Source of the DNA: JAFGPS01 sp964570855
GTDB lineage: Bacteria > Planctomycetota > Phycisphaerae > Sedimentisphaerales > Anaerobacaceae
Length of the DNA: 64,000 nucleotides
Assembly (NCBI GenBank): GCA_964570855.1
Contig: CAZMZR010000002.1
Span: 1-64,000 of the forward strand
Direction of reading: 5' to 3'
In this document: positions 52,616 through 61,387 of the stretch, piece by piece
How the letters are laid out: the number at the start of each line of letters is the position of its first letter
Numbering within the stretch: the first letter of the stretch is position 1
Position numbers and translations under genes: made by a program
Notes under the pieces: generated by a model
What the model saw: only the letters and a program-made list of their open reading frames with translations
What the model was told of the DNA's origin: nothing
Databases searched by the model: none

Positions 52616-53029
52616 CGAATCTCACGTACCCGCGTAACCGAAACGACCGTGCAAGGGTGAGAAAATAACAGGGCTGAATATTTAGCGCCTCTTTTTTATT
52701 TCGCACCCCAATAATTTTGCATCCTCATTTTTATTTTCTATATTTTGTACGGACGCTTATACAGCTTACACATAAAAAAATCCAAGGTGTTTTTCGGACT
52801 TATGAATTCAGGTTTTGTTGTGAGGTAAACATATGAATCAATAATTGAAGTAATGTCTTGTGGGTTATTGTTTAAAATTCATTATTATCGGGAGGATTTA
52901 CAGCACACATAAGAGCATAGACATGTTTAAGTCGTGTATCGATTGAGTCGATACTCAAATTATCGGAGAAAACTACATCGGATGTTGAGGTTTTTATCAA
53001 ACAAATCTTTATCTGAAAAGGGGCAAAAA
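52616..53029. other. intergenic leader of the pilin cluster
   Basis: No gene is seen. A TCTCAC (52620-52625) / GTGAGA (52657-52662) stem and the candidate terminator at 52671-52697 follow tsaE. The remaining 330 bases should hold the promoter and a long 5' leader of the first pilin gene. Confidence 0.5.
52671..52697 (+). terminator. probable terminator after tsaE
   Basis: An imperfect GGGCT...AGCGCC stem (52671-52689) is followed by TCTTTTTT. The stem has one bulge, so the call is moderate. It would separate the argH operon from the pilin cluster. Confidence 0.5.
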
Positions 53030-53479
53030 ATGAAAGCTAAAAAAGGTTTTACATTAGTTGAAATTCTAATCGTCGTGGTCATTCTGGGTATTCTGGCGGC
53101 AGTCGTTATTCCCCAGTTTACCGAGGCCAGCACCGAAGCCAAAACTTCAAGTCTGTGCACGGATTTGCAGACGATGCGTTCACAAATCGAGCTGTATAAA
53201 ATTCAGCACAACGACAACCTGCCCGGCGTTCTCAATGGAACACACACAGGCGCCGCCGGTTTTGAGGCATCTCTGACAGGACAGACTGATATTTACGGAG
53301 TGGTTGGTACCGATTACGGTCCATATATCCAGAAGGTCCCGACAAACCAGTTCAACGACCTGGCTACTATTCGTACTGAAGCTGGTGCCAGCACAGCAGG
53401 TGCAAATACAGCCGGCTGGGTTTTTAATACCGATACCGGTCAGTTTCATGCTGATACTGCTGATCATTCGGGTCTATAA
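53030..53479 (+). CDS. type IV pilin / major pseudopilin (GspG-like)
   Basis: ATG 53030 with AAGGGG upstream gives 149 residues. The prepilin leader MKAKKG is cut before FTLVEILIVVVILGILAAVVIPQF, with the conserved Glu5. The following region (TSSLCTDLQTMRSQIELYKIQHNDNLPG) matches GspG/PilA alpha-1C. The C-terminal part (YGPYIQKVPTNQFND, GWVFNTDTGQFHA) resembles calcium-binding GspG proteins. A strong terminator follows, suggesting it is made in excess as the major subunit. Confidence 0.9.
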   Translation: MKAKKGFTLVEILIVVVILGILAAVVIPQFTEASTEAKTSSLCTDLQTMRSQIELYKIQHNDNLPGVLNGTHTGAAGFEASLTGQTDIYGVVGTDYGPYIQKVPTNQFNDLATIRTEAGASTAGANTAGWVFNTDTGQFHADTADHSGL

Positions 53480-53549
53480 TGATTATTTGAAATATGGTAT
53501 GTCGCAAAAGGATTGAAGCGGCAGATTCCAGCGAAAAAAACAAAGAAAC

Positions 53550-53595
53550 AGGCTGACCACGCTGAGGTAATTGCCGTAGGCTGGTCAGCCTTTTT
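53550..53595 (+). terminator. intrinsic terminator after the first pilin gene
   Basis: AGGCTGACCA (53550-53559) and TGGTCAGCCT (53582-53591) form a perfect ten-pair stem followed by TTTT. It lies 71 bases after the pilin stop. It should limit read-through into the other pilus genes and so raise the relative amount of the first pilin. Confidence 0.88.
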
Positions 53596-53610
53596 GATGA
53601 AAGTAAAAAA

Positions 53611-53680
53611 TGTCATTCCCCCTAAGGGGAAATCTAAAAAACATATCGCACTGTGGATTCCCGCTTTCGCGGGAATGACA
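53611..53680. repeat. inverted pair of REP-like palindromes
   Basis: A divergent copy at 53611-53635 (TGTCATTCCCCCTAAGGGGA...) and a good copy at 53655-53680 (GGATTCCCGCTTTCGCGGGA, then ATGACA) face each other. They match the elements at 10697-10766 and 11941-11966. The pair separates the first and second pilin genes. Confidence 0.78.
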
Positions 53681-53707
53681 AGGCGTGTAGGACGAAAGGA
53701 TAAAAAA

Positions 53708-54214
53708 ATGAAAAAGGCACGAGCTTTCTCACTTGTTGAGATTCTCATAGTAGTAGTACTTTTGAGCGTGCTTGCGATAGTTATTATCCCGATGGTTTCC
53801 GGCAGTACCATATCGGCAAAACAAAGCGCCCTTGCTACGGATTTAAGTCTGCTTCGCAGGTTTATCCTGGTTTACAAGTGCCATCATCTCGAGGTCGGTC
53901 CGGGCTATCCGAACGGCCAGACGAGTGCGGCACCAACCGAACAGACCTTTATCGACCAGGCAACGTTGTCGAGTAACAGTGCAGGGCAAACGGCTGCAAT
54001 AGGGACCGCCGGATTCGAGCGTGGCCCGTATATGCAGAAAATACCGATGAATCCTTTAAATAAGAAAAGTTCAATTCAGATGCTTGCCAACGGCGAAGAT
54101 TTTCCGGCCGCGGGCGACGACAGCCACGGCTGGATATACAAGGCCGAGACATCTGAAATACGGGCGGATTTGGGCGGAACGGATAACAACGGCATGCTTT
54201 ACTATGAGTATTAA
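53708..54214 (+). CDS. type IV pilin-like protein (GspG/PulG-like)
   Basis: ATG 53708 (AAGGA 8 bases upstream) gives 168 residues. The leader is MKKARA and the mature helix FSLVEILIVVVLLSVLAIVIIP, with Ala rather than Gly before the cut site. The next part (ALATDLSLLRRFILVYKCHH) and C-terminal GPYMQKIPMNPLNKKS and GWIYKAETSEIRADLGG are close to the first pilin, so these are paralogues. It is likely a minor pilin. An Ala at -1 is tolerated by prepilin peptidase less well than Gly. Confidence 0.85.
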   Translation: MKKARAFSLVEILIVVVLLSVLAIVIIPMVSGSTISAKQSALATDLSLLRRFILVYKCHHLEVGPGYPNGQTSAAPTEQTFIDQATLSSNSAGQTAAIGTAGFERGPYMQKIPMNPLNKKSSIQMLANGEDFPAAGDDSHGWIYKAETSEIRADLGGTDNNGMLYYEY

Positions 54215-54731
54215 TGCGAAAAAACATTGCAGTGGAAATCGGCAGGGATTCACTCTCGCCGAAGCGATGATGGCAGTTGTCGTACTGAGTATTGCGGCCG
54301 CCGGTGTGCTGCTTCCTTTTTCAAGCGGAGCGGCAGTGCGGGCCGAAGGAATGCGCAGGACTTTGGGCGCGAGGTTGGCAAGCAATTTAATCGAGCAGAT
54401 TGTGGCAAGGCCTTTCCACGATCCCGACGGCAGTGATTATGATTATAATCCCGGACCGGACGCGGGAGAAACAACTGTCGAAGAATTCGACAACCTTGAC
54501 GATTTTCACGACTACCAGGAGGCACAGGGCCAGGTAAAGGATGCCGACGGAATAATATTTACGGATCCGGCTTATGTCAACTTAAGCAGGAATGTAACAT
54601 GTGAATATGTAACAGTGCCGCAACAGCCGTTGCAGAGCGAGCCGGAAAAATGCAATTACATCCTTGTTTCAGTATGTGTGTATTACAACGGCAAACCGAT
54701 TGCAGCCGTTAACCGGCTTGTGAGCGAATAA
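54204..54731 (+). CDS. minor pilin, PilV/GspI-like
   Basis: ATG 54204 overlaps the preceding stop by 11 bases and gives 175 residues. The leader ends RQG and the mature helix begins FTLAEAMMAVVVLSIAAAGVLLPF with Glu5. The following ARLASNLIEQIVARPF is typical of PilV/GspI. The C-terminal half (RNVTCEYVTVPQQPL, ILVSVCVYYNGKPIAAVNRLV) forms a pilin beta-sheet. It should be a tip-located minor subunit. Confidence 0.8.
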   Translation: MSINAKKHCSGNRQGFTLAEAMMAVVVLSIAAAGVLLPFSSGAAVRAEGMRRTLGARLASNLIEQIVARPFHDPDGSDYDYNPGPDAGETTVEEFDNLDDFHDYQEAQGQVKDADGIIFTDPAYVNLSRNVTCEYVTVPQQPLQSEPEKCNYILVSVCVYYNGKPIAAVNRLVSE

Positions 54732-54764
54732 CAAATTGTAGCGCAGAGAGAACGGAAAGAAAAA

Positions 54765-55385
54765 ATGTCTGATATGAGATGCAAAAAGGGTTTTACTCTT
54801 GTTGAGCTGCTTGTAGCCATGATTGTTACAGGCATCGTTCTGTCTGCGGTCGCTACGTTGGCTTTTGCTCTTAGCACGGCTACGAATTCCACGGAAGATG
54901 TGAGCACCAGGCAGGCCCAGATACGTTTTGCAACGCTGAGAATCCAGGAGTTAATTCGACACGGCAAACTTATTTGCTCGGCAGGCGACGATGATGTGGC
55001 CCTCTGGAGGGCCGATGAGAACAACGACGGAAATATCAATATCGGCGAATTAATTTACATCGAAACGGGACCCGAGAGGGATCATCTGCAACTTTGCGAA
55101 TTTCCTTCCTCCGAGGGCTCCGTAATAAATATCGCCTCTATCGGCGCTATTTCAACCGACTGGTGGTCTGCGTACAGCAGTAATGTCGAATATACGCAAA
55201 TAGTGCCTCAATGCAGTAATGTTCAGTTTGAGTTCGATGTACCACCGCCGGAGAGTAAGTTCTTAACTATAACATTCGATCTTCTTGAAAACAAAATCAC
55301 TCACAAATATCAGATAACAGCCGGGATTCGTAGTTGGGCCGGTAACCTGCTCAACGAAGGCAATATTGTAAGTGACGACGATTAA
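54765..55385 (+). CDS. minor pilin, PilW/GspJ-like
   Basis: This 206-residue prepilin has leader MSDMRCKKG and mature helix FTLVELLVAMIVTGIVLSAVATLAF, with Glu5. The segment RQAQIRFATLRIQELIRHGKLIC and the long beta-rich C-terminus fit PilW/GspJ. GGAAAG lies upstream of the ATG. The stop precedes the next start by one base, so they are co-translated. Confidence 0.82.
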   Translation: MSDMRCKKGFTLVELLVAMIVTGIVLSAVATLAFALSTATNSTEDVSTRQAQIRFATLRIQELIRHGKLICSAGDDDVALWRADENNDGNINIGELIYIETGPERDHLQLCEFPSSEGSVINIASIGAISTDWWSAYSSNVEYTQIVPQCSNVQFEFDVPPPESKFLTITFDLLENKITHKYQITAGIRSWAGNLLNEGNIVSDDD

Positions 55386-55386
55386 T

Positions 55387-57168
55387 ATGAATATAAGGTA
55401 CAAAAAAACGGCCGGAAAAGGTGCAGCACTACTCGTAGTGCTGTTTATCGTTATGGTAATAACCGTTCTGTCGTTGGGTTTCCTTTCGAGAAGTGACGTC
55501 GAATTGGCCTGCGGCACGAATATGGTAACCAGGACAAAGATGGATTATCTGGCCGAATCGGGACTGGAACACGCCAAAGGATTGATTCTGAATCCGCAGG
55601 ATATCAGTTCGGAATACTGGACGGGAGGATCAGGCCAGCAATTGGTGACGGGAAGCGACGAATATTATGATCTGGAAGTATTAAGAGATCCTAACGATAA
55701 CTGCAATTATAATATAGACTGTAATGCCTACCGGTTTACCATGGGCGAATTGAGCGGTTTCAGCGGTGTTCGGGCGAATCTGCGACTCGATCCCTGTATA
55801 ACACTCTGGACGGGAGCCAATACGGTAATTTCAAACGGGATTACAATCAACGGCGATGTTTTTTGTAACGGCTCCCTCACAAACGCTGGTTCAATCGATG
55901 GCGATGTATTTGCTAATTCGCTGATCGGCGATATAACCGGCCAAAGATATGCCATTAGTAAGCTTTCACTTGACTGGCCCGAACTTACAATTGAAGGTTT
56001 CACCTCAAATTACAGCGTAGATACCATAAGCTCCGGCAGTATTTCCGGACAAACAAGAGGCTCTTTTGATCCTGTACGAATATGCTATCGCGGAAGTGAT
56101 TTGGAACTTGCCGGTAATGTACAGATCAACAGTATGCTGCTTGTCGATGGTGATTTGGTTATAAGCAACAATACAAACATAATCACGGCGGCGAAAAATC
56201 TGCCTGCATTATTTGTGACAGGGGATTTGATAACAGAGGCCGGCGGTGAGCTGCAAGTAAACGGTCTGGCTGTAGTCAATGGAAATATGCCTGTTAGTGC
56301 CGGCTTGGCCGATGTCAGCATCTTAGGCGGATTATTTGTCCAGGGGGCTGTTTACGAAGCCACGTCGGACTCGTCCGGCAACGGTAACGAAGGCCGATTG
56401 TATGGCGGCACAACCTGGTTGCCGACATCTGGGAAATTTAACGGTGCTGCGAGCTTCGACGGATCAGATGATAAAATTGAGAACGATGACTCGATACCCG
56501 CTTCGTTAAACGGGCTATCCGCAATTACATTATCGCTTTGGGTCAAATCCGACGTGACATACCAGAATCGCGATATTCTGTTTACTTGCGAACCAACAGG
56601 TGCCGATGAGGAGCTTGGTATCAGGTATGACCGTAGCGGGGCCTCCGGGGGCGGCGTTAGCGGAATAAAAGCATCTATTAAAACAACATCCGGCTATACT
56701 CAAATCGAAAGCTCGTCTTATGTGCAGACTATTTCCTGGCAGCATCTTGCACTTACATGGCAAGACGACCCCAATGATCCCAACGATTCTAATTTGAAAT
56801 TATATATTGATGGAAATCTCGATAGTGACCTGCAATACGACAGCGGTCCTGTATCCGGAGTCATTACAGGAATACAGAAATTGATGCTTGGCTGCGGAAC
56901 CATGAACAAGTACTGGGACGGCTTGATGGATGACGTTCGTATCTATAGCCGTGCACTAACTGCACCTGAAATAAACGACATCTACGGCGGCGCTGCAGTT
57001 TCAGATACTGACCTTATCTTATACTGGAATTTTGACGAAAGCGGAAGCAGTATTACTATCACCGCAGCGCCGTCAAAAACGGCAATAAATATATGGTCAG
57101 ATGATGGTGACATAGAAAAATGGGGGCAGGCTGCGGGAGCGTTTTTCAGAAGTATTGAAAGAAAATAA
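55387..57168 (+). CDS. PilX-like protein with LamG domain
   Basis: ATG 55387 is preferred to a GTG at 55372 since it directly follows the preceding stop; it gives 593 residues. The N-terminus has a PilX/GspK-like membrane helix (GAALLVVLFIVMVITVLSLGF), then MVTRTKMDYLAESGLEHAKGL. The middle has beta-strand turns of a bactofilin-like kind (GINGDVFCNGSLTNAGSIDGDVFANS). The C-terminal 230 residues form a LamG/concanavalin-like fold (GAASFDGSDDKIENDDS, ALTLSLWVKSD, YIDGNLDSD, WDGLMDDVRIYSRALTAPEI). The LamG module may bind carbohydrate at the pilus tip. Confidence 0.8.
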   Translation: MNIRYKKTAGKGAALLVVLFIVMVITVLSLGFLSRSDVELACGTNMVTRTKMDYLAESGLEHAKGLILNPQDISSEYWTGGSGQQLVTGSDEYYDLEVLRDPNDNCNYNIDCNAYRFTMGELSGFSGVRANLRLDPCITLWTGANTVISNGITINGDVFCNGSLTNAGSIDGDVFANSLIGDITGQRYAISKLSLDWPELTIEGFTSNYSVDTISSGSISGQTRGSFDPVRICYRGSDLELAGNVQINSMLLVDGDLVISNNTNIITAAKNLPALFVTGDLITEAGGELQVNGLAVVNGNMPVSAGLADVSILGGLFVQGAVYEATSDSSGNGNEGRLYGGTTWLPTSGKFNGAASFDGSDDKIENDDSIPASLNGLSAITLSLWVKSDVTYQNRDILFTCEPTGADEELGIRYDRSGASGGGVSGIKASIKTTSGYTQIESSSYVQTISWQHLALTWQDDPNDPNDSNLKLYIDGNLDSDLQYDSGPVSGVITGIQKLMLGCGTMNKYWDGLMDDVRIYSRALTAPEINDIYGGAAVSDTDLILYWNFDESGSSITITAAPSKTAINIWSDDGDIEKWGQAAGAFFRSIERK

Positions 57169-57618
57169 AGGTGTTCTCCAATGACCGGTAAAATTGTATT
57201 TTTCTTGCTTTATCGGTCAATAACGGTGAACCGTGTTTATCGGCCTTTATATGCGATGACAGGAAAAATCCAAAATATGTTAATAGCGCAAACGACAATC
57301 CAAAACTCTCTCCGGATGCGAAATTGATCTGGAAGTTTTTGTCGTATCATTTTAACGATTTTACTGATTCTGATGACCATAACAGTGGAAAGTATGAGAA
57401 ATGACAGTTATATCGCTATGTTTACATACATCAGGCCGATTACGGAGAGAGTTGTAACGCTCGTTTGCGGGCTTCTGGGAGTCAGATAATATCAAAAGGC
57501 ATATTCAGGGGTTTATATTGACGGCAGGCCTGGTGAAGAACCATCTTCAAGATGACGAAAAAGAGATGAGAGATAGGTGTTGAAAATGTTCAAATATAGA
57601 AAAGGGAGGTTGTACAAA
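57169..57618. other. gap inside the pilus cluster
   Basis: No gene is supported in 450 bases. A hairpin lies at 57182-57219, and a frame from 57577 belongs to the next pilin gene upstream of its preferred start. The rest may be a degraded gene or a promoter region. Confidence 0.5.
57182..57219 (+). promoter_or_regulatory. hairpin after the PilX-LamG gene
   Basis: TGACCGGTAAA (57182-57192) pairs with TTTATCGGTCA (57209-57219), ten of eleven bases plus a possible G-U pair, around a 16-base AT-rich loop. No T-run follows, so it may be an attenuator or mRNA-stability element rather than a terminator. Confidence 0.45.
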
Positions 57619-58167
57619 ATGCGGAATTCGAAAAGTACACCAGCCTTGTTGCGAGATCCGTATCTTAACGGTCACGCCGGATTTAGCTTAGCCGGCACAA
57701 GAAGCGGCTTTACTCTGATAGAGATAATCATTGTGATTGTGATTCTTGCCATTGCGGCAATGACAGCGATACCCCTGATGAGCTCGGGCGGTAGTGTGCA
57801 AATCCGCTCCGCGGCTAATATGATCGCCGCCGATTTGGAGTATGCCAAAAGCATGGCAATCAGCAGGGGACAAGATTACTCTGTTGAGTTTACTCCGAGC
57901 AACGAAAGTTACTGCATAAAAGATAAAAACGGCACTATTATAGACCACCCCGTGAAAAAGGGATTTGATTACATTATAAGTTTTCAGAATGACAGCAGAC
58001 TCAACAAGGTCGATATTACCAATGTCAATTTTAATGGAACTTTTGGCGTTAAATTTGATTCCCTTGGCAGTCCGGACTACGGTGGTACTATAAATTTAAA
58101 TGCGAACGGACCGACGGCGACGATTACGGTGGAACCTGTTACAGGATATATCTCAATAAGTAACTGA
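57619..58167 (+). CDS. pseudopilin, GspH/FimT-like
   Basis: ATG 57619 with GGGAGG upstream is preferred to GTG 57577; it gives 182 residues. The leader is unusually long (about 29 residues, ending RSG) before FTLIEIIIVIVILAIAAMTAIP. The region SAANMIAADLEYAKSMAISRGQDYSVEF is the GspH/FimT signature. The C-terminal strands (VNFNGTFGVKFDSLGSPDYGG) support this. It is the last pilin before pilM. Confidence 0.85.
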   Translation: MRNSKSTPALLRDPYLNGHAGFSLAGTRSGFTLIEIIIVIVILAIAAMTAIPLMSSGGSVQIRSAANMIAADLEYAKSMAISRGQDYSVEFTPSNESYCIKDKNGTIIDHPVKKGFDYIISFQNDSRLNKVDITNVNFNGTFGVKFDSLGSPDYGGTINLNANGPTATITVEPVTGYISISN

Positions 58168-58183
58168 CAGGGAAAGAGAATTA

Positions 58184-59419
58184 ATGATAAGTTTAGGTTT
58201 TAAAACCCGTGACATCAGACCGATAGGATTGGACATTGGTCATCATTCTATCAAGATGATTCAACTTGCCGTTTACGGAGAGCAGATAACCGTTCTTGCC
58301 GCGGAAGAAGCTCGAATCGAACCGACAAACGGTGACGAACAGGAAAGGAATAATTACATTGTATCGGCAATAAAAGATATGCTTGCGAGGGGAAACTTCC
58401 ACGGAAAAAATGTTGTGTCCTGCCTGCCCAGCGGCGATTTGAAAATCACGAGCCTGCGGTTAACCGAAACGGAGGGAGAGAAGACCGAGCAGGTCTTAAG
58501 ACGTGAGGTTGTTCAGCGTTTCGGGCTCGAGCCGGATAAAGATGCGATGGATTATATAATTGCCGGAAATGTTCGGCAGGGCGACGAGATTAAAAACGAG
58601 CTGATTTTGTTTGCAACAAACAATGAAATAGTAAAAAGCCACATTGAGATACTCGAGGCGGCGAGCCTTAGACCGATTGCCATAGATACGATTCCATGCG
58701 CCTTATTCAGGAGTTTTGAGAGATCGCTCAGACGTCAGGAAGACAGAGAATATGCAGTCATTTTTATAGATGTAGGAAGCTGTTATACGACCGTGGTCTT
58801 CGGCCGCGGCGGTGAAATTTGCTTTGTAAAACAGATAAAAATCGGTGCGGGAAATTTCAATCGGGAAGTTGCGTCGAAATTGAATATCAGCAACAGTGAG
58901 GCCGAGATACTGCGAGGGCAGCTCCAGGCGGAATACGGCCCTGCGATGCCAAAGCAGCATCCGGCCATGCAGGAATCCGCTGAAAGCACGCAGAAAATAG
59001 ATGCTTCAACTCGCCAGGTAATGATTGACGGGATAAGTAAAATTGCAGATGAACTGGCAAAAGAGATATCACTGTGCCTGAGGTATTATACCGTGACATT
59101 CAGGGGCAGACGCGTAGAGCGGGCGGTTCTCACAGGAGGAGGGGGCTATGAAAAGATTTTACTCGATGTCCTGCGACGGCAACTGACGGTGGGTATTGAA
59201 GTCGCCCAGCCCTTAAAAGGTTTTGACCTGTCAAAAGAAAGGGCGAATCTGAATTTTTACGGTGACAGACGAGGTCTTTTATGTGAATGGGCGGTTGCCG
59301 TAGGACTGAGCCTGAAAGGATGGCACGGTTCCGGGACAAGCGAAATAGAAGTCAAACAAAAAGTACCGGTGGATTACGACAGAAGAAGCAGGGTAGGAGA
59401 TCGTTATGAAAGAAATTGA
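58184..59419 (+). CDS. pilM: type IV pilus assembly protein PilM
   Basis: This 411-residue actin-like protein starts IGLDIGHHSIKMIQL. The ATPase elements VIFIDVGSCYTTVVF and VLTGGGGYEKILL are present. It sits on the cytoplasmic side and binds the PilN N-terminus, here predicted for the next gene (KEIDFLPEWY). It overlaps pilN by 14 bases. The C-terminus (RSRVGDRYERN) is short and basic. Confidence 0.9.
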   Translation: MISLGFKTRDIRPIGLDIGHHSIKMIQLAVYGEQITVLAAEEARIEPTNGDEQERNNYIVSAIKDMLARGNFHGKNVVSCLPSGDLKITSLRLTETEGEKTEQVLRREVVQRFGLEPDKDAMDYIIAGNVRQGDEIKNELILFATNNEIVKSHIEILEAASLRPIAIDTIPCALFRSFERSLRRQEDREYAVIFIDVGSCYTTVVFGRGGEICFVKQIKIGAGNFNREVASKLNISNSEAEILRGQLQAEYGPAMPKQHPAMQESAESTQKIDASTRQVMIDGISKIADELAKEISLCLRYYTVTFRGRRVERAVLTGGGGYEKILLDVLRRQLTVGIEVAQPLKGFDLSKERANLNFYGDRRGLLCEWAVAVGLSLKGWHGSGTSEIEVKQKVPVDYDRRSRVGDRYERN

Positions 59420-60152
59420 TTTCCTTCCGGAATGGTACATAAGCGGCAGAAAACGTCAGATAAGCTACCGCACACAATATTTTATATTGGGCGGCATATT
59501 TACACTAATGGTGGTATGGAATTTTGTTACCTCATACTCGACGTCGAAAGCCAGGGCCCAGACTATACAAATGACTACTAAACAGACACAAGCTGAAAGA
59601 GTATCGGCCAAATTAACCGAATTGAAAAATGAAATGAATACGTATCACCAGAAAGAAAATCTGGTTGAAAAAATCGATTCGAGAATCGACGTGGCGAGTA
59701 TCTTGGCTGAACTGAGCTATCTGATCGACGAAAGAATCGTCCTTAGCAAAATTGAGCTTACCTCCGAGAAATTTGAGGACAGGCAAAACACGGCATCAGC
59801 CCGGCAAACAGCCGGAGTAGTAAGAGCGGTGCAACCCAATTTTGGTGCTAACTTCGACGTTCCGTCAGGTGATGTGCGATTCAAGGTAACGATCGCCGGT
59901 GTGGCCGCAGATGCAAGTGATGTAGCAACCTTAATATGCAAGATGGAAAATTCACCATACTTTTGTCAGGTTATTCTGTCCTTTTCGAGAAATACGGATA
60001 TTAAGAGCAAAGCTGGTAATACATTAAATCCGCAAACAGATTATACACCGGAGTCTCTGATCACAGTCAAAGATGAAAGTAAATCCGAGAAAAATATTCA
60101 GGTCAGTACTTTCGATATAAATTGTTACCTGGCCAATTATCGCGAACAATAA
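59406..60152 (+). CDS. pilN: PilN-like inner-membrane pilus protein
   Basis: This 248-residue protein has the PilM-binding sequence IDFLPEWY in its cytoplasmic N-terminus, one membrane helix (FILGGIFTLMVVWNFV) and a coiled coil (TKQTQAERVSAKLTELKNEM). The C-terminal ferredoxin-like domain follows. AGGAG is 6 bases before the ATG. It should link PilM to PilO. Confidence 0.85.
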   Translation: MKEIDFLPEWYISGRKRQISYRTQYFILGGIFTLMVVWNFVTSYSTSKARAQTIQMTTKQTQAERVSAKLTELKNEMNTYHQKENLVEKIDSRIDVASILAELSYLIDERIVLSKIELTSEKFEDRQNTASARQTAGVVRAVQPNFGANFDVPSGDVRFKVTIAGVAADASDVATLICKMENSPYFCQVILSFSRNTDIKSKAGNTLNPQTDYTPESLITVKDESKSEKNIQVSTFDINCYLANYREQ

Positions 60153-60156
60153 AAAA

Positions 60157-60714
60157 TTGGAAACAAATATTTTGATTCGAGAAAAACAACAACTAACGAT
60201 ATGTCTTATAGCAGCGGCTGTAATCGGCGGATTTACGCTATTCAGATTTCTTCCTCTGCACAAGAAGAGCAAAGCTGTCAAACAGACAAAATCTGCGCAG
60301 ACGCTGATTATCGCCAAAGGTATTTCAGACAGTGAACAACTGCCGGTGTTCACTCAACAACTGCTTGGCTTAAAAACCAGGCTAAGTAATTTTGAAGCCA
60401 ATATACCCGAGGAAAGGGCGCTCGGAGGATTTGTGCACAAAATTGCCGAATTGATGAATCAGCATAATCTTAAAGAACAGGAGATAGCCCCCCACACGGA
60501 AATAGAAACCGATGGACTCAACTGCATACCGGTGAGCATACAATGCAGGGGGGGATTAACACAGATATTTCAGTTTTATCGGCAGTTACAGGAGCTGGAC
60601 AGACTGATTCGCGTTCAACGAGTAAAGCTGACAAATGATAGTGATTTTATCGGCGAGGTCGGCATGAAGACCGATGTAGTCATCTATTACAGAACAGATA
60701 CCAGGAATGGATAA
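60157..60714 (+). CDS. pilO: PilO-like inner-membrane pilus protein
   Basis: This 185-residue protein is read from TTG 60157 (TTG 60172 is an alternative; neither has a strong ribosome site). One membrane helix (LTICLIAAAVIGGFTLFRFLP) is near the start. The periplasmic part has a coiled coil (TQQLLGLKTRLSNFEANIP) and ferredoxin-like strands (GGLTQIFQFYRQLQELDRLIRVQRV), as in PilO. It should form the PilN/PilO heterodimer. Confidence 0.8.
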   Translation: METNILIREKQQLTICLIAAAVIGGFTLFRFLPLHKKSKAVKQTKSAQTLIIAKGISDSEQLPVFTQQLLGLKTRLSNFEANIPEERALGGFVHKIAELMNQHNLKEQEIAPHTEIETDGLNCIPVSIQCRGGLTQIFQFYRQLQELDRLIRVQRVKLTNDSDFIGEVGMKTDVVIYYRTDTRNG

Positions 60715-60746
60715 CAATATCGGTCACAACCAAACGAAGGGCACAG

Positions 60747-61349
60747 ATGAGACAGAACATAGTAAATAACAGTAACGGCACTAAAAGGATTTTAAGTTAC
60801 CTGGCTGCTGAGAAGAAAAAGGCCACGCTGGCGGTGTGTTTGATTGCGCTGATGGCTTTTATGTGGGTCAGAGTTTTCTTCAAAAAACCACAGGCCGCCG
60901 AAGGAGCGGCAATACCGGGTCAGACGGAAAAGGAACAAAGCTCGAATCCGGCATTAAAAATATCATTTATAGAGTTGCCCGAAGTTGTCGGTCGTAATGA
61001 CGTAATTTCCAGAAACTTTTTTGCCTCAAACGGCTGGCAAAATTTCAACGGACAGGGGAAAAATATAGTCAGTATAGAAGAAGTAAACGTTGTTCCAGGT
61101 GATGTAATGGAAAAAGTCATAAAAAAAGTCGTACAGAAGCTAAAGCTGGAAGCAATATGGATAGGAGAGAATCCAAAAGCTTATATCAACGACAAAGTAC
61201 ACTCGGTCGGAGACACGTTACTTGTTAGTGACGGCGCCGACCAGTATGAATGTGAAGTAGTTGAAATTGAAGATAATACGGTATTAATTCGATGTGGAAA
61301 AGCGGAAGTAAAGTTAAAACTAAAAAAAGTAACTGAAAACAGCGGATAG
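60747..61349 (+). CDS. PilP/GspC-like inner-membrane protein
   Basis: This 200-residue protein has a membrane helix near residues 28-46 (ATLAVCLIALMAFMWVRVFF). The periplasmic part is an HR-like domain (KLEAIWIGENPKAYINDKVHSVGDTL, VLIRCGKAEVKL), as in PilP or GspC, which dock on the secretin N0 domain. AAGGG lies 7 bases before the ATG. The gene is immediately upstream of the secretin gene, as pilP is in other genomes. Confidence 0.75.
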   Translation: MRQNIVNNSNGTKRILSYLAAEKKKATLAVCLIALMAFMWVRVFFKKPQAAEGAAIPGQTEKEQSSNPALKISFIELPEVVGRNDVISRNFFASNGWQNFNGQGKNIVSIEEVNVVPGDVMEKVIKKVVQKLKLEAIWIGENPKAYINDKVHSVGDTLLVSDGADQYECEVVEIEDNTVLIRCGKAEVKLKLKKVTENSG

Positions 61350-61387
61350 CCGAAACACTATGCGCAAAAAAGAAAAGGAGCCAAATT

